Shown one piece after another: positions 1-8,046 of a stretch of DNA of 36,014 nucleotides; the stretch's first letter is position 1; every line of letters starts with the position of its first letter. The stretch covers positions 1 to 36,014 of the forward strand of contig CALKWH010000045.1 in assembly GCA_938004375.1 (NCBI GenBank), written 5' to 3'. A program made the translations under genes and the position numbers. The stretch comes from an uncultured Pseudomonadota bacterium (GTDB lineage: Bacteria; Myxococcota_A; Polyangia; HGW-17). The notes under the pieces are model-generated. The model made no database searches and was not told the DNA's origin. It worked only from the letters and a program-made list of their open reading frames with translations.

Positions 1-44
1 CACCGAGATCTACACTCTTTCCCTACACGACGCTCTTCCGATCT
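1..44 (+). other. Illumina TruSeq universal (P5/read 1) adapter, untrimmed
   Basis: The first 44 bases match the 3' part of the TruSeq universal adapter, ending in the read-1 primer sequence GCTCTTCCGATCT. No i5 index sits between the P5 part and the read-1 primer. This is library sequence, not genome, so the biological contig begins at base 45. Any open reading frame that runs into these bases is artificial there. Confidence 0.98.
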
Positions 45-108
45 CGGCCGCATGGCGACCTGGCCGCCGGACATCGCCGCCCACGCCCTGCGCCTCCTGG
101 GGCGCTGA
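45..108 (+). CDS. 3' tail of a truncated gene, unknown product
   Basis: After the adapter one plus-strand frame stays open to a TGA at 106-108 and ends in WPPDIAAHALRLLGR. It resembles the C-terminal helix of a protein cut by the contig end, but about 20 residues are too few to name a family. The call rests on base composition and on its position just upstream of a promoter-like sequence for the next gene. It may not be coding. Confidence 0.35.
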
Positions 109-151
109 GCCGCCCCCGTCCCGGGGTCGTCGTCCCGGGTCGTCGTCCCGG

Positions 152-180
152 TTGCAGTCGGAGATCAGATCGGAGATAGT
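152..180 (+). promoter_or_regulatory. Candidate promoter for the TPM/Tim44 pair
   Basis: TTGCAG (152-157), a 17-nt spacer and GATAGT (175-180) resemble a sigma-70 promoter. The ATG at 190 is 9 nt past the -10 box and no Shine-Dalgarno sequence lies between, so the transcript would have a leader of only a few nucleotides. Three imperfect GTCGTCCCGG-type repeats lie just upstream (about 118-152). Confidence 0.45.
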
Positions 181-189
181 GATCGGGTC

Positions 190-837
190 ATGAAGTCGAA
201 CCGACTGTCGCCCGCCACGCAAGAAGCCCTCCGGTCCGCGGTCAGCAGGCTCGAGGACCGCACGGCCGCCGAACTGGTGGTGGTCGTCTCGGACCGCTCC
301 TCCGAATACCTGGCGCCGCTGATGGCGCCGGGCTTCTTGTCGGTGGGGGTCTTCACCGCGCTGATGCTGGTGCCCCGGGAATTCAGCGTGGGCTTCATCG
401 TCTGGGCCGCGCTCTTGACCTTCACGCTGCCGCACATCGTCCTCGTCGCCGTTCCCCGTCTGCGATTTCTCCTGACGTCCCGCCAGGCCGTGACCTCGGC
501 GATCGAGGCCCGCGCCCACGAGGCCTTCTCCCGGGAACGGGTCTGTGACACGCGGGATCGGGAGGGCATCCTGCTGTACTGTTCCCGCCTGGAGCGCAGC
601 GCGGTGATCCTGTGCGACCGGGGGATACGCCGCGTCCTTCGGGAGCAAGACCTCGAGGGGTTGCCCGGCGAGTGCACCGATCTGGCCAAGGGGCGCCCCT
701 TCCCCGAGGGGGTGCTCGCCGCCATCGACCACCTGGGCCGGGAGCTGGGGCGCGTGAGCCCGCCGGCCGAGTACCGGGTGAACGAGCTCCCCGACGATCC
801 GACGACTTTGAACGGCGCCCGGGATCAGCGGTCATGA
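190..837 (+). CDS. TPM-domain-like membrane protein
   Basis: A 215-residue protein resembling the TPM (TLP18.3/Psb32/MOLO-1, formerly DUF477) family. The N-terminal stretch SRLEDRTAAELVVVVSD (about 19-35) matches the first helix and strand of that fold. Two hydrophobic segments at about 43-95 interrupt the domain, which then resumes with an ERVCDTRDREGILLYCS strand region (about 115-133). It is probably an inner-membrane protein whose soluble part binds ions or helps membrane-protein quality control; the family's biochemical role is unsettled. Its TGA overlaps the ATG of the next gene (ATGA, 834-837), so the two are probably translationally coupled. There is no Shine-Dalgarno sequence before ATG 190, and a promoter-like sequence ends 9 nt upstream. 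Confidence 0.65.
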   Translation: MKSNRLSPATQEALRSAVSRLEDRTAAELVVVVSDRSSEYLAPLMAPGFLSVGVFTALMLVPREFSVGFIVWAALLTFTLPHIVLVAVPRLRFLLTSRQAVTSAIEARAHEAFSRERVCDTRDREGILLYCSRLERSAVILCDRGIRRVLREQDLEGLPGECTDLAKGRPFPEGVLAAIDHLGRELGRVSPPAEYRVNELPDDPTTLNGARDQRS

Positions 838-2534
838 GCCTGCGCCGCTTTCTCCTGTTACTGGCCTCGGCGTTCGTGCTCTGCTGCGCTCCGATCCCGG
901 AGGCCGTGGCCCGCCCGGGTGGGGTTCCCGCATCCCATGATGGCGACCTGCACGGAGCTCCATTCCCACAGGCTCACTCGAACGTCGAGGAATCCGAGAA
1001 TTTCGGGCCCATCATCCCGATGATGATCGCGGGAATTTTCATAGCGATCCTCGTTTCCCTGAACAACCTGATCGTGAGCCGCGCGGCCGGGTCCGCGCCG
1101 GAGGTGATCCAGAACCGGGACCGGTCGAATCAGGACGACGCGGACGACGATCTGGAGCAGAGTCTTCGGGAGCTCGTCTCCGACGACCCGGACTTCTCCA
1201 TGATCGCGTTTCTGGACTTCGCACACGCCCTCTGGCAGGAGACGCGCTTACGGACCGGAACGCCGGAGTTGCAGCGCCTGCGTCCATACTACGGCCTGAC
1301 CGCGATGGAACGACTCGCTCCGGCAGGGTTCACCGCCGATCGGCAGGATCCCCCGGGTCGGAACCGGGAAGATCGAATCGACGAGGTCGTGGTCCGCAGC
1401 CTCCGGGTCGATCGGATCGTCCGCCGTCGGTTCTCCGGTCCCTCGGTCGGGTCTGCCCTCCCGGTGGAGGTCTTCCGGTTGGTCGTCGTGTTGGAGGACA
1501 GTTGGCGACACGTGACCTCGGAGGGTCCGCTCCAGCGCCTGTTCGAGGACGTGAAGCTGGTCTTCGAGCGCGCCACCGGCGTCAGGAGCAAGGCGCCCGA
1601 GGGGCTGTTCGTCGTCTGTTGCCAATCCTGCGGGGGCACCTTGCCGGACGAGCTGGGAGAGCGTTGTCCCTACTGCGGACAGGACTACCGGTCGCCCGGC
1701 TTCAACTGGCACTGCACCGAGGTCGTACAACGGACGAACGAGGTCCTCACCTTCGGCGGCCAGGTCGAGCGCGAGGCCGCGGTGGACCCGGGCTACCGAC
1801 TGCCGACGCTGGTCTCCGCGTCCCTGGAAGACGACCTGCGCAAGATGGAGCGGGACGAGCCGGACTTCCGGAGCCGGTTCGGGGCTCGGGCCCGGGAAGT
1901 CTTCGAACGGTTGTATGTCTGCTGGGACGCCGCCGACTTGGAGGGGATGCGTCCTTTCCTCACGGAGCGGCTGCTGGGCACCTATCAGTTCTGGATCGAA
2001 GGCTATCGGGAGGCGGGGCTCCGCAATCACCTGAGGGGTCAGAGACTGCTGTCCATGGACCTCGCGCGTATCACGCGGGACCGATGGTTCGACTCCGTGA
2101 CGGTGCGGATCAAATCCTGCTGCTTCAACGAAGTCGTGGAGGTCGCCACCGGCAGGCTCGTGTCCGGTTCACCACGATACCCCCACTACCACAGCGAGTA
2201 CTGGACCTTCGCCCGTTCCGCGGTCCGCGCGGAGGCTGCTCCCTGTGCGTGTCCGCGCTGCGGAGCCGCCCATGTGCCGATGGAGGCCGCCTTCTGCGCC
2301 CACTGCGGGAGCCGCATCGTGGTCTCGACCGCCGCCTGGGTGTTGTCGATCGTCGAGCAGGCCGGCGCGGTGCGTCAGGGCCACCACGCTGTCGAAGGGA
2401 CCGAGAAATGGCGCCGGCTGTGGCCACCGATGAAGCGCGCCGTCCCTCCCACGGCCTCGACGGAGCGCCCGAAACCCTTTCCGGGCCTGCACGCGGAACC
2501 CGAAGAACATGAGAAAAACCGCTGTCACTTCTAA
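834..2534 (+). CDS. Tandem Tim44-like domain membrane protein with two zinc ribbons
   Basis: A 566-residue protein. ATG 834 is chosen because it overlaps the upstream stop (ATGA) and opens a signal peptide (1-27, ending EAVA-R). A transmembrane helix follows at about 58-78, then an acidic linker. Two Tim44-like segments can be seen: LRELVSDDPDFSMIAFLDFAHALW onward (about 111-250) and FRSRFGARAREVFERLYVCWDAADLEGM onward (about 345-465). Each is followed by a four-cysteine zinc ribbon: C263/C266/C278/C281 and C473/C476/C488/C491. Tim44-like domains bind membranes or proteins in Mba1/Tim44 relatives. Coupling to a TPM-domain gene suggests a joint envelope function, which is inference. The 3' extension after the second ribbon is unassigned. 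Confidence 0.65.
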   Translation: MSLRRFLLLLASAFVLCCAPIPEAVARPGGVPASHDGDLHGAPFPQAHSNVEESENFGPIIPMMIAGIFIAILVSLNNLIVSRAAGSAPEVIQNRDRSNQDDADDDLEQSLRELVSDDPDFSMIAFLDFAHALWQETRLRTGTPELQRLRPYYGLTAMERLAPAGFTADRQDPPGRNREDRIDEVVVRSLRVDRIVRRRFSGPSVGSALPVEVFRLVVVLEDSWRHVTSEGPLQRLFEDVKLVFERATGVRSKAPEGLFVVCCQSCGGTLPDELGERCPYCGQDYRSPGFNWHCTEVVQRTNEVLTFGGQVEREAAVDPGYRLPTLVSASLEDDLRKMERDEPDFRSRFGARAREVFERLYVCWDAADLEGMRPFLTERLLGTYQFWIEGYREAGLRNHLRGQRLLSMDLARITRDRWFDSVTVRIKSCCFNEVVEVATGRLVSGSPRYPHYHSEYWTFARSAVRAEAAPCACPRCGAAHVPMEAAFCAHCGSRIVVSTAAWVLSIVEQAGAVRQGHHAVEGTEKWRRLWPPMKRAVPPTASTERPKPFPGLHAEPEEHEKNRCHF

Positions 2535-2591
2535 TCCGTCGCCGAGGCTGGTGGCCCCCCTGAAGAAGGAACCCGGATCCCCGGGCGGCCG

Positions 2592-2608
2592 GCGACAGGA
2601 TCTGTCGC
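2592..2608 (+). terminator. Perfect 7-bp hairpin downstream of the Tim44-like gene
   Basis: Arms GCGACAG and CTGTCGC enclose a GAT loop, 57 nt after the stop codon and before the next promoter region. No T-tract follows, so it is not a classical intrinsic terminator. It could be a Rho-dependent or processing hairpin. Confidence 0.35.
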
Positions 2609-2693
2609 GTTCACCCGCCGCCCCGCGAAAATCCCGTGGGCTTTTCTCCCGATTTCTACTAGAACTGGAGACGACGCGATCCCGGAGGTGCGC

Positions 2694-4112
2694 ATGCGGT
2701 CCTTCACGATTTTCCTGGCGATCTCTCTGATCTTCGGCGCGGCGCCCGCCGCCGCCGTGTACGAGTGCGGCGGCGTGGAGGACACCTGCCCCTGTGGGGG
2801 CAGCAACCCCTATCCCTGCTGCGACAACGACGGCAACTGCACCTGGTACGCCTGGCACTCGGCCTGCTGCCACTGGGGGATGGCGCTGCCGGGCTGGGGC
2901 AACGCCAAGACCTGGGCCCAGTACGCGGCCGCCAACGCCAACTACGAGGTGCTCCCGGACCCGGTGGTGGGCGCCATCGCCTGCCGCACCCAGGGCACCT
3001 ACGGGCACGTCGCCTTCGTCATCGAGGTGCAGGGCGCGAACATCGTGGTCGAGGAGGAGAACTGCTGCAGTACGTGCGCCGGCGGCATGCGCACGCACAC
3101 CTACGCGGCGAGCTACTTCGACGGCGGCTTCATCGTCCCCCTGGGCGGCGTGGTGCCGCCCGAGTGCGAGATCGCCATCGACGGCACGGCCCGCATCATC
3201 GACGAACAAAGCAACTGCTTCGAGCGCCACGGCCAGTACTGGTGGGACGAGGCCGCCGGCCACGACGGCCACCACTACTACACCTACACCACCGACGACG
3301 CTTCCGCCGACTCCTGGGCCGCCTGGCGCCTGAACGTGACGGTGCCGGGCAACTACGAGCTCACCGCCTTCGTGCCCGCCAACGCCCTGACCGTCGCCCG
3401 GCAGGCGTCCTACCGCCTCGCCGTGGCCGGCGGCGAGCACACCGCGGCCGTGGACCAGTCGGCCTCGGCCGGCCAGTGGGTGATCCTGGGCCGCTTCTGG
3501 CTCGCCGAGGGCACGACCCAGTACGTCCGCCTCGACGACAACACCGGGGAGAGCTACGACCTGCGCCGCGTGCTGCTCTACGACGCCATCGCCGTGGCCC
3601 CCGTGCCCGACTGCACCGACGAGTGCGCCGACGGCGACGCGGTGTGCGACGGCGACACCGGCTTCCGGGTGTGCGGCCGGTACGACGGGGATCCCTGCCT
3701 GAAGTGGGGCTCGGTGAGCTTCTGCGGACCCGACGAGAGCTGCGTCGAGGGCGAGTGCGCGCCGGATCCCCAGGGCTGCGTGGACGACTGCCTGGCCGCC
3801 GGGCGCTTCTGCGCCGGGGCCGAGGCGACGGTGGACTGCGGCCAGTTCGACGAGGACGACTGCCTCGACGAGGGCCCCGTGACCGCGTGCCCGGCGGGCG
3901 CCGAGTGCTTCGGCGGCGAGTGCCGCGGGGAGCCCGACCCCGACGGCGGCGCGGACGGCGATACCGGCGCGCCGGCGGATCCCCCTGATGACGGGTGCTC
4001 CTGCCGCGCGGGCGGCACCGGCCGCGCTCCGGTGGCCGTTCTCCCGGGGCTGCTCCTCGGATTGTTCCTGATGGTCGGCCGGCGGGGCCGCGCCGCCCGT
4101 GCCAAAGGATAG
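2694..4112 (+). CDS. Secreted CHAP-domain hydrolase with MYXO-CTERM-like sorting tail
   Basis: A 472-residue exported protein. The signal peptide (1-21, ends AAA-V) is followed by a CHAP amidase/peptidase domain with NCTWYAW (C49 as nucleophile) and GHVAFVIE (H105 as general base), then acidic or Asn residues near 120-123. CHAP enzymes cut peptidoglycan cross-links or amide bonds. A beta-sandwich like the golvesin/xanthan-lyase accessory domain covers about 155-310, followed by two Cys-rich repeats (about 310-415). The C-terminus has a GCSC motif, a hydrophobic helix and an Arg/Lys cluster, as in MYXO-CTERM tails processed by myxosortases. ATG 2694 is preferred over GTG 2688 because GGAGG (2684-2688) then sits 5 nt upstream. 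Surface attachment and cell-wall or prey-wall cleavage are inferred. Confidence 0.8.
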   Translation: MRSFTIFLAISLIFGAAPAAAVYECGGVEDTCPCGGSNPYPCCDNDGNCTWYAWHSACCHWGMALPGWGNAKTWAQYAAANANYEVLPDPVVGAIACRTQGTYGHVAFVIEVQGANIVVEEENCCSTCAGGMRTHTYAASYFDGGFIVPLGGVVPPECEIAIDGTARIIDEQSNCFERHGQYWWDEAAGHDGHHYYTYTTDDASADSWAAWRLNVTVPGNYELTAFVPANALTVARQASYRLAVAGGEHTAAVDQSASAGQWVILGRFWLAEGTTQYVRLDDNTGESYDLRRVLLYDAIAVAPVPDCTDECADGDAVCDGDTGFRVCGRYDGDPCLKWGSVSFCGPDESCVEGECAPDPQGCVDDCLAAGRFCAGAEATVDCGQFDEDDCLDEGPVTACPAGAECFGGECRGEPDPDGGADGDTGAPADPPDDGCSCRAGGTGRAPVAVLPGLLLGLFLMVGRRGRAARAKG

Positions 4113-4122
4113 CGGAGTCTAA

Positions 4123-5238
4123 ATGATCACGAAATATGCAATGATTCTGCTGCTGTCGATGACGGCCGCCGGGTGGTCGTGCTCCGATCCGGCGCGCCCG
4201 GCCGTCGACGCCGGCCCCGACGCCACCCCCGACGCCGACGCCGGCCCCGACGCGGACGTCGTCAACCCGCTCTCCGGACGCACCTGGGAAGAAGTCCTTC
4301 CCGCGGGCGAACGCTGGGAGGCCCGGGGTGGCTTCGGCGCGGTGGTCTTTGACGGGAAACTGTGGGTGATGGGGGGCATGGTCAGCCGCGGCGGCACGCC
4401 CGCCGTGGTCAACGACGTGTGGGTCACCGCCGACGGCGTCGCCTGGGAGCGAGTGAAGCCCGACGACGCCTCCGGGTGGTGCGCGCGGGCGAACTTCGCC
4501 GCGTTCGTCGCCGGCGGCCGCATGTGGGTGACCGGCGGCAACTGGGACGACGCCGGGGAGCCGGCCTACGAGAGCGACGCCTGGTGGTCGGTGGACGGCG
4601 TCACGTGGACCCGCGTGCTCGAGAGCCACTGGCCCGCCACCGACACCGCCTGGGGCGACCGCAAGGGTCACGCGGGCGTCGGATCCGGCGGCCGCCTGTT
4701 CGTCCTCGGCGGCGCGGACACCGCGGCGCTCGCGGACGTGTGGGTCAGCGACGACGGCGCCGTGTGGGAGCGCCTGACCCTCTCGGGGGAAGCCTGGGAG
4801 GGGCGCGCCCACGCGGCGGTCCTCTCCCGCGAGGACACCCTGTGGCTGCTGGGCGGCCAGCGGGGCTACACCACCGAGGCCTTCGACGACGTCCTGAGCA
4901 GCCCCGACGGCGCCAGGTGGACCCGCGCGGGCACGCTCCCGGCGCCGGTGTACGGACACGCGGCCGCGGTCTTCGACGGCGATCTCTGGGTCCTGGGCGG
5001 ACAAGGCTCGGGCGACGACGGCTCGGGCACCCCGACCGGCTCCCACGTGTGGCGCTCCCCCGACGGCGACGTCTGGACGGCGGTGTCCCCGGACGCGCCG
5101 TTCCCGCCGCGCTGGTACCACCAGGCCGTCGTCTTCCAGGAGACCCTGTGGGTGCTCGGCGGCGTGTACCAGGAGGGGATGGGGATCGCGCTTCGGGACG
5201 ACCTGTGGCGCCTCACGCCGGACCCGGAGGCGCGGTAG
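4123..5238 (+). CDS. Kelch-like beta-propeller lipoprotein
   Basis: A 371-residue predicted lipoprotein starting 10 nt after the CHAP gene, with a GGAG Shine-Dalgarno sequence. The signal peptide ends at C20 (AGWSC; the lipobox is not ideal). A low-complexity Asp-Ala-Gly-Pro linker (about 27-46) follows. The rest consists of repeated blades of the form GGFGAVVFDGKLWVMGG, HAGVGSGGRLFVLGG and HAAAVFDGDLWVLGG, roughly six to seven kelch-type units of 45-55 residues. Such propellers bind proteins or sugars, and no catalytic residues were identified. The position directly behind a CHAP hydrolase suggests co-transcription, but a functional link is not shown. Confidence 0.8.
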   Translation: MITKYAMILLLSMTAAGWSCSDPARPAVDAGPDATPDADAGPDADVVNPLSGRTWEEVLPAGERWEARGGFGAVVFDGKLWVMGGMVSRGGTPAVVNDVWVTADGVAWERVKPDDASGWCARANFAAFVAGGRMWVTGGNWDDAGEPAYESDAWWSVDGVTWTRVLESHWPATDTAWGDRKGHAGVGSGGRLFVLGGADTAALADVWVSDDGAVWERLTLSGEAWEGRAHAAVLSREDTLWLLGGQRGYTTEAFDDVLSSPDGARWTRAGTLPAPVYGHAAAVFDGDLWVLGGQGSGDDGSGTPTGSHVWRSPDGDVWTAVSPDAPFPPRWYHQAVVFQETLWVLGGVYQEGMGIALRDDLWRLTPDPEAR

Positions 5239-5240
5239 GC

Positions 5241-6860
5241 ATGGACCGCCCCCTGGACGAACACCTGCGCGCGCTCTTGGGCACGGCCCCGATCCGCCTC
5301 GGCGCGCTGAACCGTGCCGCGGCCGGCGCGCCCCCGTCCGATCCCGCCGGCGGTCTCGCCCGGTCGGCGGCCGCCCGCCACGCGGCCCAGGGGCGCATCG
5401 AGATCACCCCCGAGTACGAGCTGGTGCGAAAGCTCCTGGCCAAGGACTTCCCCGTGGTGTTCGTGTCGGGCAAGGCCGGCACCGGCAAGAGCACGCTGAT
5501 CGCCTACCTGCGCCTCGCCCTCGGCAAGACCCTGGTGGTGGTGGCGCCCACGGGGGTCGCCGCCCTCAACGTCGAGGGGGCGACGATCCACTCGTTCTTC
5601 CGCCTCCCGCCGCACATCGTGCAGCCCGAGGACGTGCAGGAGGTCGCCAACCGCCGCCTCTACAAGAAGCTCGACCTGCTCGTGGTGGACGAGGTGTCCA
5701 TGGTCCGCGCGGACGTGATGGACGCCATGGACCTGTTCCTGCGCAAGAACGGGCGCGACCCCCACCGGCCGTTTGGCGGCGTCCAGCTGCTGCTGGTGGG
5801 GGATCTGTTCCAGCTGCCGCCCGTGATCCAGCCGCAGGAGCAGGAGCTCCTCGAGGCCATGCGGTACGCGACGCCGTTCTTCTTCTCGGCCCACGTCCTG
5901 CAGGACTGCCCGGTGGCCCCGGTGGAGCTCTCCCGCGTCTGGCGGCAGACCGACGAACGCTTCTGTGACCTGCTCAACGCGGTGCGCGAGGCCCGCGATC
6001 TGGAGAAGACCCTCGCCGAACTGAACGTCCGGTGTGTGCAGCACGAGGCGCCCCCCGCCCCCGGAGTGGCCCGTGTCACCCTTGCGGCCACCAACGCCGT
6101 GGCCGACCGCATCAACCTCGCGCACCTGGGGCGCCTTGCCACCCCCGCCCACACCTTCGAGGGAGAGGTCTCCGGCAAGTTCTCGGTCGAGGAGGCGCGG
6201 CTGCCCTCGCCCGTGCGCCTGACCCTCAAGGTGGGCGCCCAGGTCATGTTCACCCGGAACGACGACGCCCGCCGCTGGGTCAACGGCTCGGTGGGGGTGG
6301 TGCGCAGGATCGACCCGCCGACCGTCCTCGTGGAGCTGGTGTCCGAGGCCCCCGGCGAGCTCGTCGAGGTGGAGCGGGCCGAGTGGGAGAGCTACCGCTA
6401 CGAGTACAACGCCACGCTGGACCAGGTCCGGCCCGTGGTCACCGGGCGCTACGTGCAGGTGCCCCTGATGCTGGCCTGGGCCATCACCATCCACAAGAGC
6501 CAGGGCAAGACGCTGGACGCGGTCCGCGTGGATCTGGGCAACGGGGCCTTCGCGCCGGGCCAGGTCTACGTGGCGCTCTCGCGGTGCCGCAGCCTGGAGC
6601 ACCTGGAGCTCGCGCGCCCCATCCGGCCGTCCGACGTGCGCTGCGACGCCCGCATCCTGCGCTTCTTCTCCGCCCTTTCGAAGATCCAGGATCAGTTGGC
6701 CGCCGGCACCCCCGCCCACGAGTCCCGCCTCGCGGGCACCAACGTCCCGTGTCCCTTCTGCGGCCGCCCGCTGGTGCAGTGCGCGGGGACCTGCGGCGCC
6801 TACCTCGAGTGCTCCCGCGCCCCCGACTGCGATTTCCGCCAGAATTTGTATGAAGATTGA
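5241..6860 (+). CDS. Pif1-like superfamily 1 DNA helicase with C-terminal zinc ribbon
   Basis: A 539-residue ATPase. ATG 5241 follows the previous stop by 2 nt; the longer open frame upstream is the antisense-free shadow of the kelch gene. Walker A is GKAGTGKST (77-85), followed by the motif Ia-like VVAPTGVAALN. Walker B is LLVVDEVSM (about 147-155), followed by LLVGDLFQLPP (motif III) and a terminal AWAITIHKSQGKTLDAV / VYVALSRC pair (motifs V and VI). These are the Pif1/RecD2 hallmarks for 5'-3' DNA unwinding. The last 40 residues hold a CPFCGRPLVQC...C...C zinc ribbon like those at topoisomerase I C-termini, probably a DNA-binding add-on. The protein is likely cytoplasmic with a role in replication or repair. 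It sits among envelope genes with no obvious partner. Confidence 0.88.
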   Translation: MDRPLDEHLRALLGTAPIRLGALNRAAAGAPPSDPAGGLARSAAARHAAQGRIEITPEYELVRKLLAKDFPVVFVSGKAGTGKSTLIAYLRLALGKTLVVVAPTGVAALNVEGATIHSFFRLPPHIVQPEDVQEVANRRLYKKLDLLVVDEVSMVRADVMDAMDLFLRKNGRDPHRPFGGVQLLLVGDLFQLPPVIQPQEQELLEAMRYATPFFFSAHVLQDCPVAPVELSRVWRQTDERFCDLLNAVREARDLEKTLAELNVRCVQHEAPPAPGVARVTLAATNAVADRINLAHLGRLATPAHTFEGEVSGKFSVEEARLPSPVRLTLKVGAQVMFTRNDDARRWVNGSVGVVRRIDPPTVLVELVSEAPGELVEVERAEWESYRYEYNATLDQVRPVVTGRYVQVPLMLAWAITIHKSQGKTLDAVRVDLGNGAFAPGQVYVALSRCRSLEHLELARPIRPSDVRCDARILRFFSALSKIQDQLAAGTPAHESRLAGTNVPCPFCGRPLVQCAGTCGAYLECSRAPDCDFRQNLYED

Positions 6861-6909
6861 CCGGCGGAAGGGGTGTTCCGAGGATGCCAGCATAGAAAGG
6901 GGAGAAGGA

Positions 6910-6957
6910 TCCCAATTTCGATTTCGATTTGGATTTCGATTTCGATTTGGATTGGGA
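6910..6957. repeat. CGATTT hexanucleotide array bounded by a 7-bp inverted repeat
   Basis: Five to six head-to-tail hexamers (CGATTT with GGATTT variants, about 6914-6955) lie 50 nt after the helicase stop. The array is flanked by TCCCAAT (6910-6916) and ATTGGGA (6951-6957), so the whole unit can fold back. Related arrays occur near 8953, 14058 and 26317, always downstream of genes. The rest of 6861-7074 shows no gene. Confidence 0.85.
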
Positions 6958-7074
6958 CGTGCGAGATCCATGTCACAAATTGGGCGGGTGGGGGGTAAAA
7001 ATCGTCCGACGGTGGCTCGACAGGGTGCTTGACCGTGCTAACGGAGACAGGATCAATCACGGAGCGACACCGAC

Positions 7075-7932
7075 ATGCGAAACCCCTCATCAACCCTGCT
7101 CGGAACTGTTCTGGCAGCGGGCCTGTTGGTGCTGGGCGCCTGCTCGTCGTACACCGCCAGGCGCCACGTGGCGTTCACCGTGCAGACGGTTCCACCCGGC
7201 GGTGCGGTCATTCTCGATGGGCGCATGTTCCGGGGCGATGGATGCGACGTGATCACCCACGACCAGCTCGTCCGGTTCGAGCGCACGCCTGACAATGCCC
7301 CCTTCTCGTCCCATTGGGCGCCTCTGGGCGGGGGTGTCGGCGGTGGCACCGTGGGGCTCATCCTGACGGTCTTCGACCCGCCACTGGGGTTGGTCACGCT
7401 GATCGCTAGCGGGGCCGTGGCCGGGTTCCCGGCATTGATCGACCATCAGCGCTCGCGGAGCCGGTGGAAACGGCAGGCCGCCCCCGTCCCGATCACCCTG
7501 ACGTTCACCCACCCGGAACACCCCGGTCGGACGATCCGGCTCCGATTGCCGGGGCATCCGACCCGTGAGACAGCCCAGAAACACCTACAGGCCCTGCGGT
7601 TCACCTTCGAGGACGACTCCTCGTTCACCCTCTTCAAGGCCCTGCGCGCGGCCGGAGTGCGCCGACTGGCGATCATCCCCTCAGTGGCTCCGTTCCCCGA
7701 CTTCGTGCAAGGCCTGATCGGTTTTCGGGAGGGTTGGTTCTCCGTGCTCGAGGAGGACTCGGACGTCGACGCCCGGGTGTTCGTCCTGCCCGCCACCGCG
7801 CTTTTCTCCCGGCGGATCCGGGTCGTCGAGGTTGAAACCGGCAGGGTCCTGTTCGACGCCGTGATCCGGGAGCCCGAATTTTCCGCGGCGATGAAATCCC
7901 AGTATTATCATGGGAATTCCGGCGTCAAATAG
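7075..7932 (+). CDS. PEGA-like lipoprotein of unknown function
   Basis: A 285-residue predicted lipoprotein. The signal peptide ends in LVLGAC with C23 as the lipidated residue, and GGAG sits about 10 nt before the ATG. Residues about 34-50 (FTVQTVPPGGAVILDG) match the start of a PEGA domain, a surface beta-fold common in secreted proteins. A glycine-rich hydrophobic hairpin (about 85-122) resembles a membrane-inserting or channel-like segment. The C-terminal half (about 160-275) alternates strands and helices without a motif I recognise. A weak TTGACC sequence at 7029 may be part of its promoter. Confidence 0.65.
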   Translation: MRNPSSTLLGTVLAAGLLVLGACSSYTARRHVAFTVQTVPPGGAVILDGRMFRGDGCDVITHDQLVRFERTPDNAPFSSHWAPLGGGVGGGTVGLILTVFDPPLGLVTLIASGAVAGFPALIDHQRSRSRWKRQAAPVPITLTFTHPEHPGRTIRLRLPGHPTRETAQKHLQALRFTFEDDSSFTLFKALRAAGVRRLAIIPSVAPFPDFVQGLIGFREGWFSVLEEDSDVDARVFVLPATALFSRRIRVVEVETGRVLFDAVIREPEFSAAMKSQYYHGNSGVK

Positions 7933-7960
7933 AATCAGGAAAAAAACTTCTGATTTTCCT
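7933..7960 (+). terminator. Possible intrinsic terminator
   Basis: AATCAG (7933-7938) pairs with CTGATT (7950-7955) around an A-rich loop and is followed by a short T-rich run. It begins directly after the stop of the PEGA-like lipoprotein. The stem is only 6 bp and AT-rich, so the call is weak. Confidence 0.4.
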
Positions 7961-7970
7961 TCCAGGGGGC

Positions 7971-7998
7971 TTGACGCGGCCGCGACCGGGGTTAAGAT
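7971..7998 (+). promoter_or_regulatory. Sigma-70-like promoter of the peroxiredoxin gene
   Basis: TTGACG (7971-7976), a 16-nt spacer and TAAGAT (7993-7998). The expected start near 8005 gives a leader of about 40 nt. It contains AAGGAG (8031-8036) 10 nt before the ATG at 8047, a conventional arrangement unlike the short-leader genes elsewhere in the window. Confidence 0.6.
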
Positions 7999-8046
7999 GG
8001 CTGCGTCGACGCTGGTTCGACTCACAACCAAAGGAGAAAAGAAGAC

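Noticed and set aside
6929..6960. DFDFDLDWD-type peptide from the hexanucleotide array
   Set aside because: It is only the translation of the CGATTT repeat; the other arrays would be read in other frames and there is no start with a ribosome binding site.
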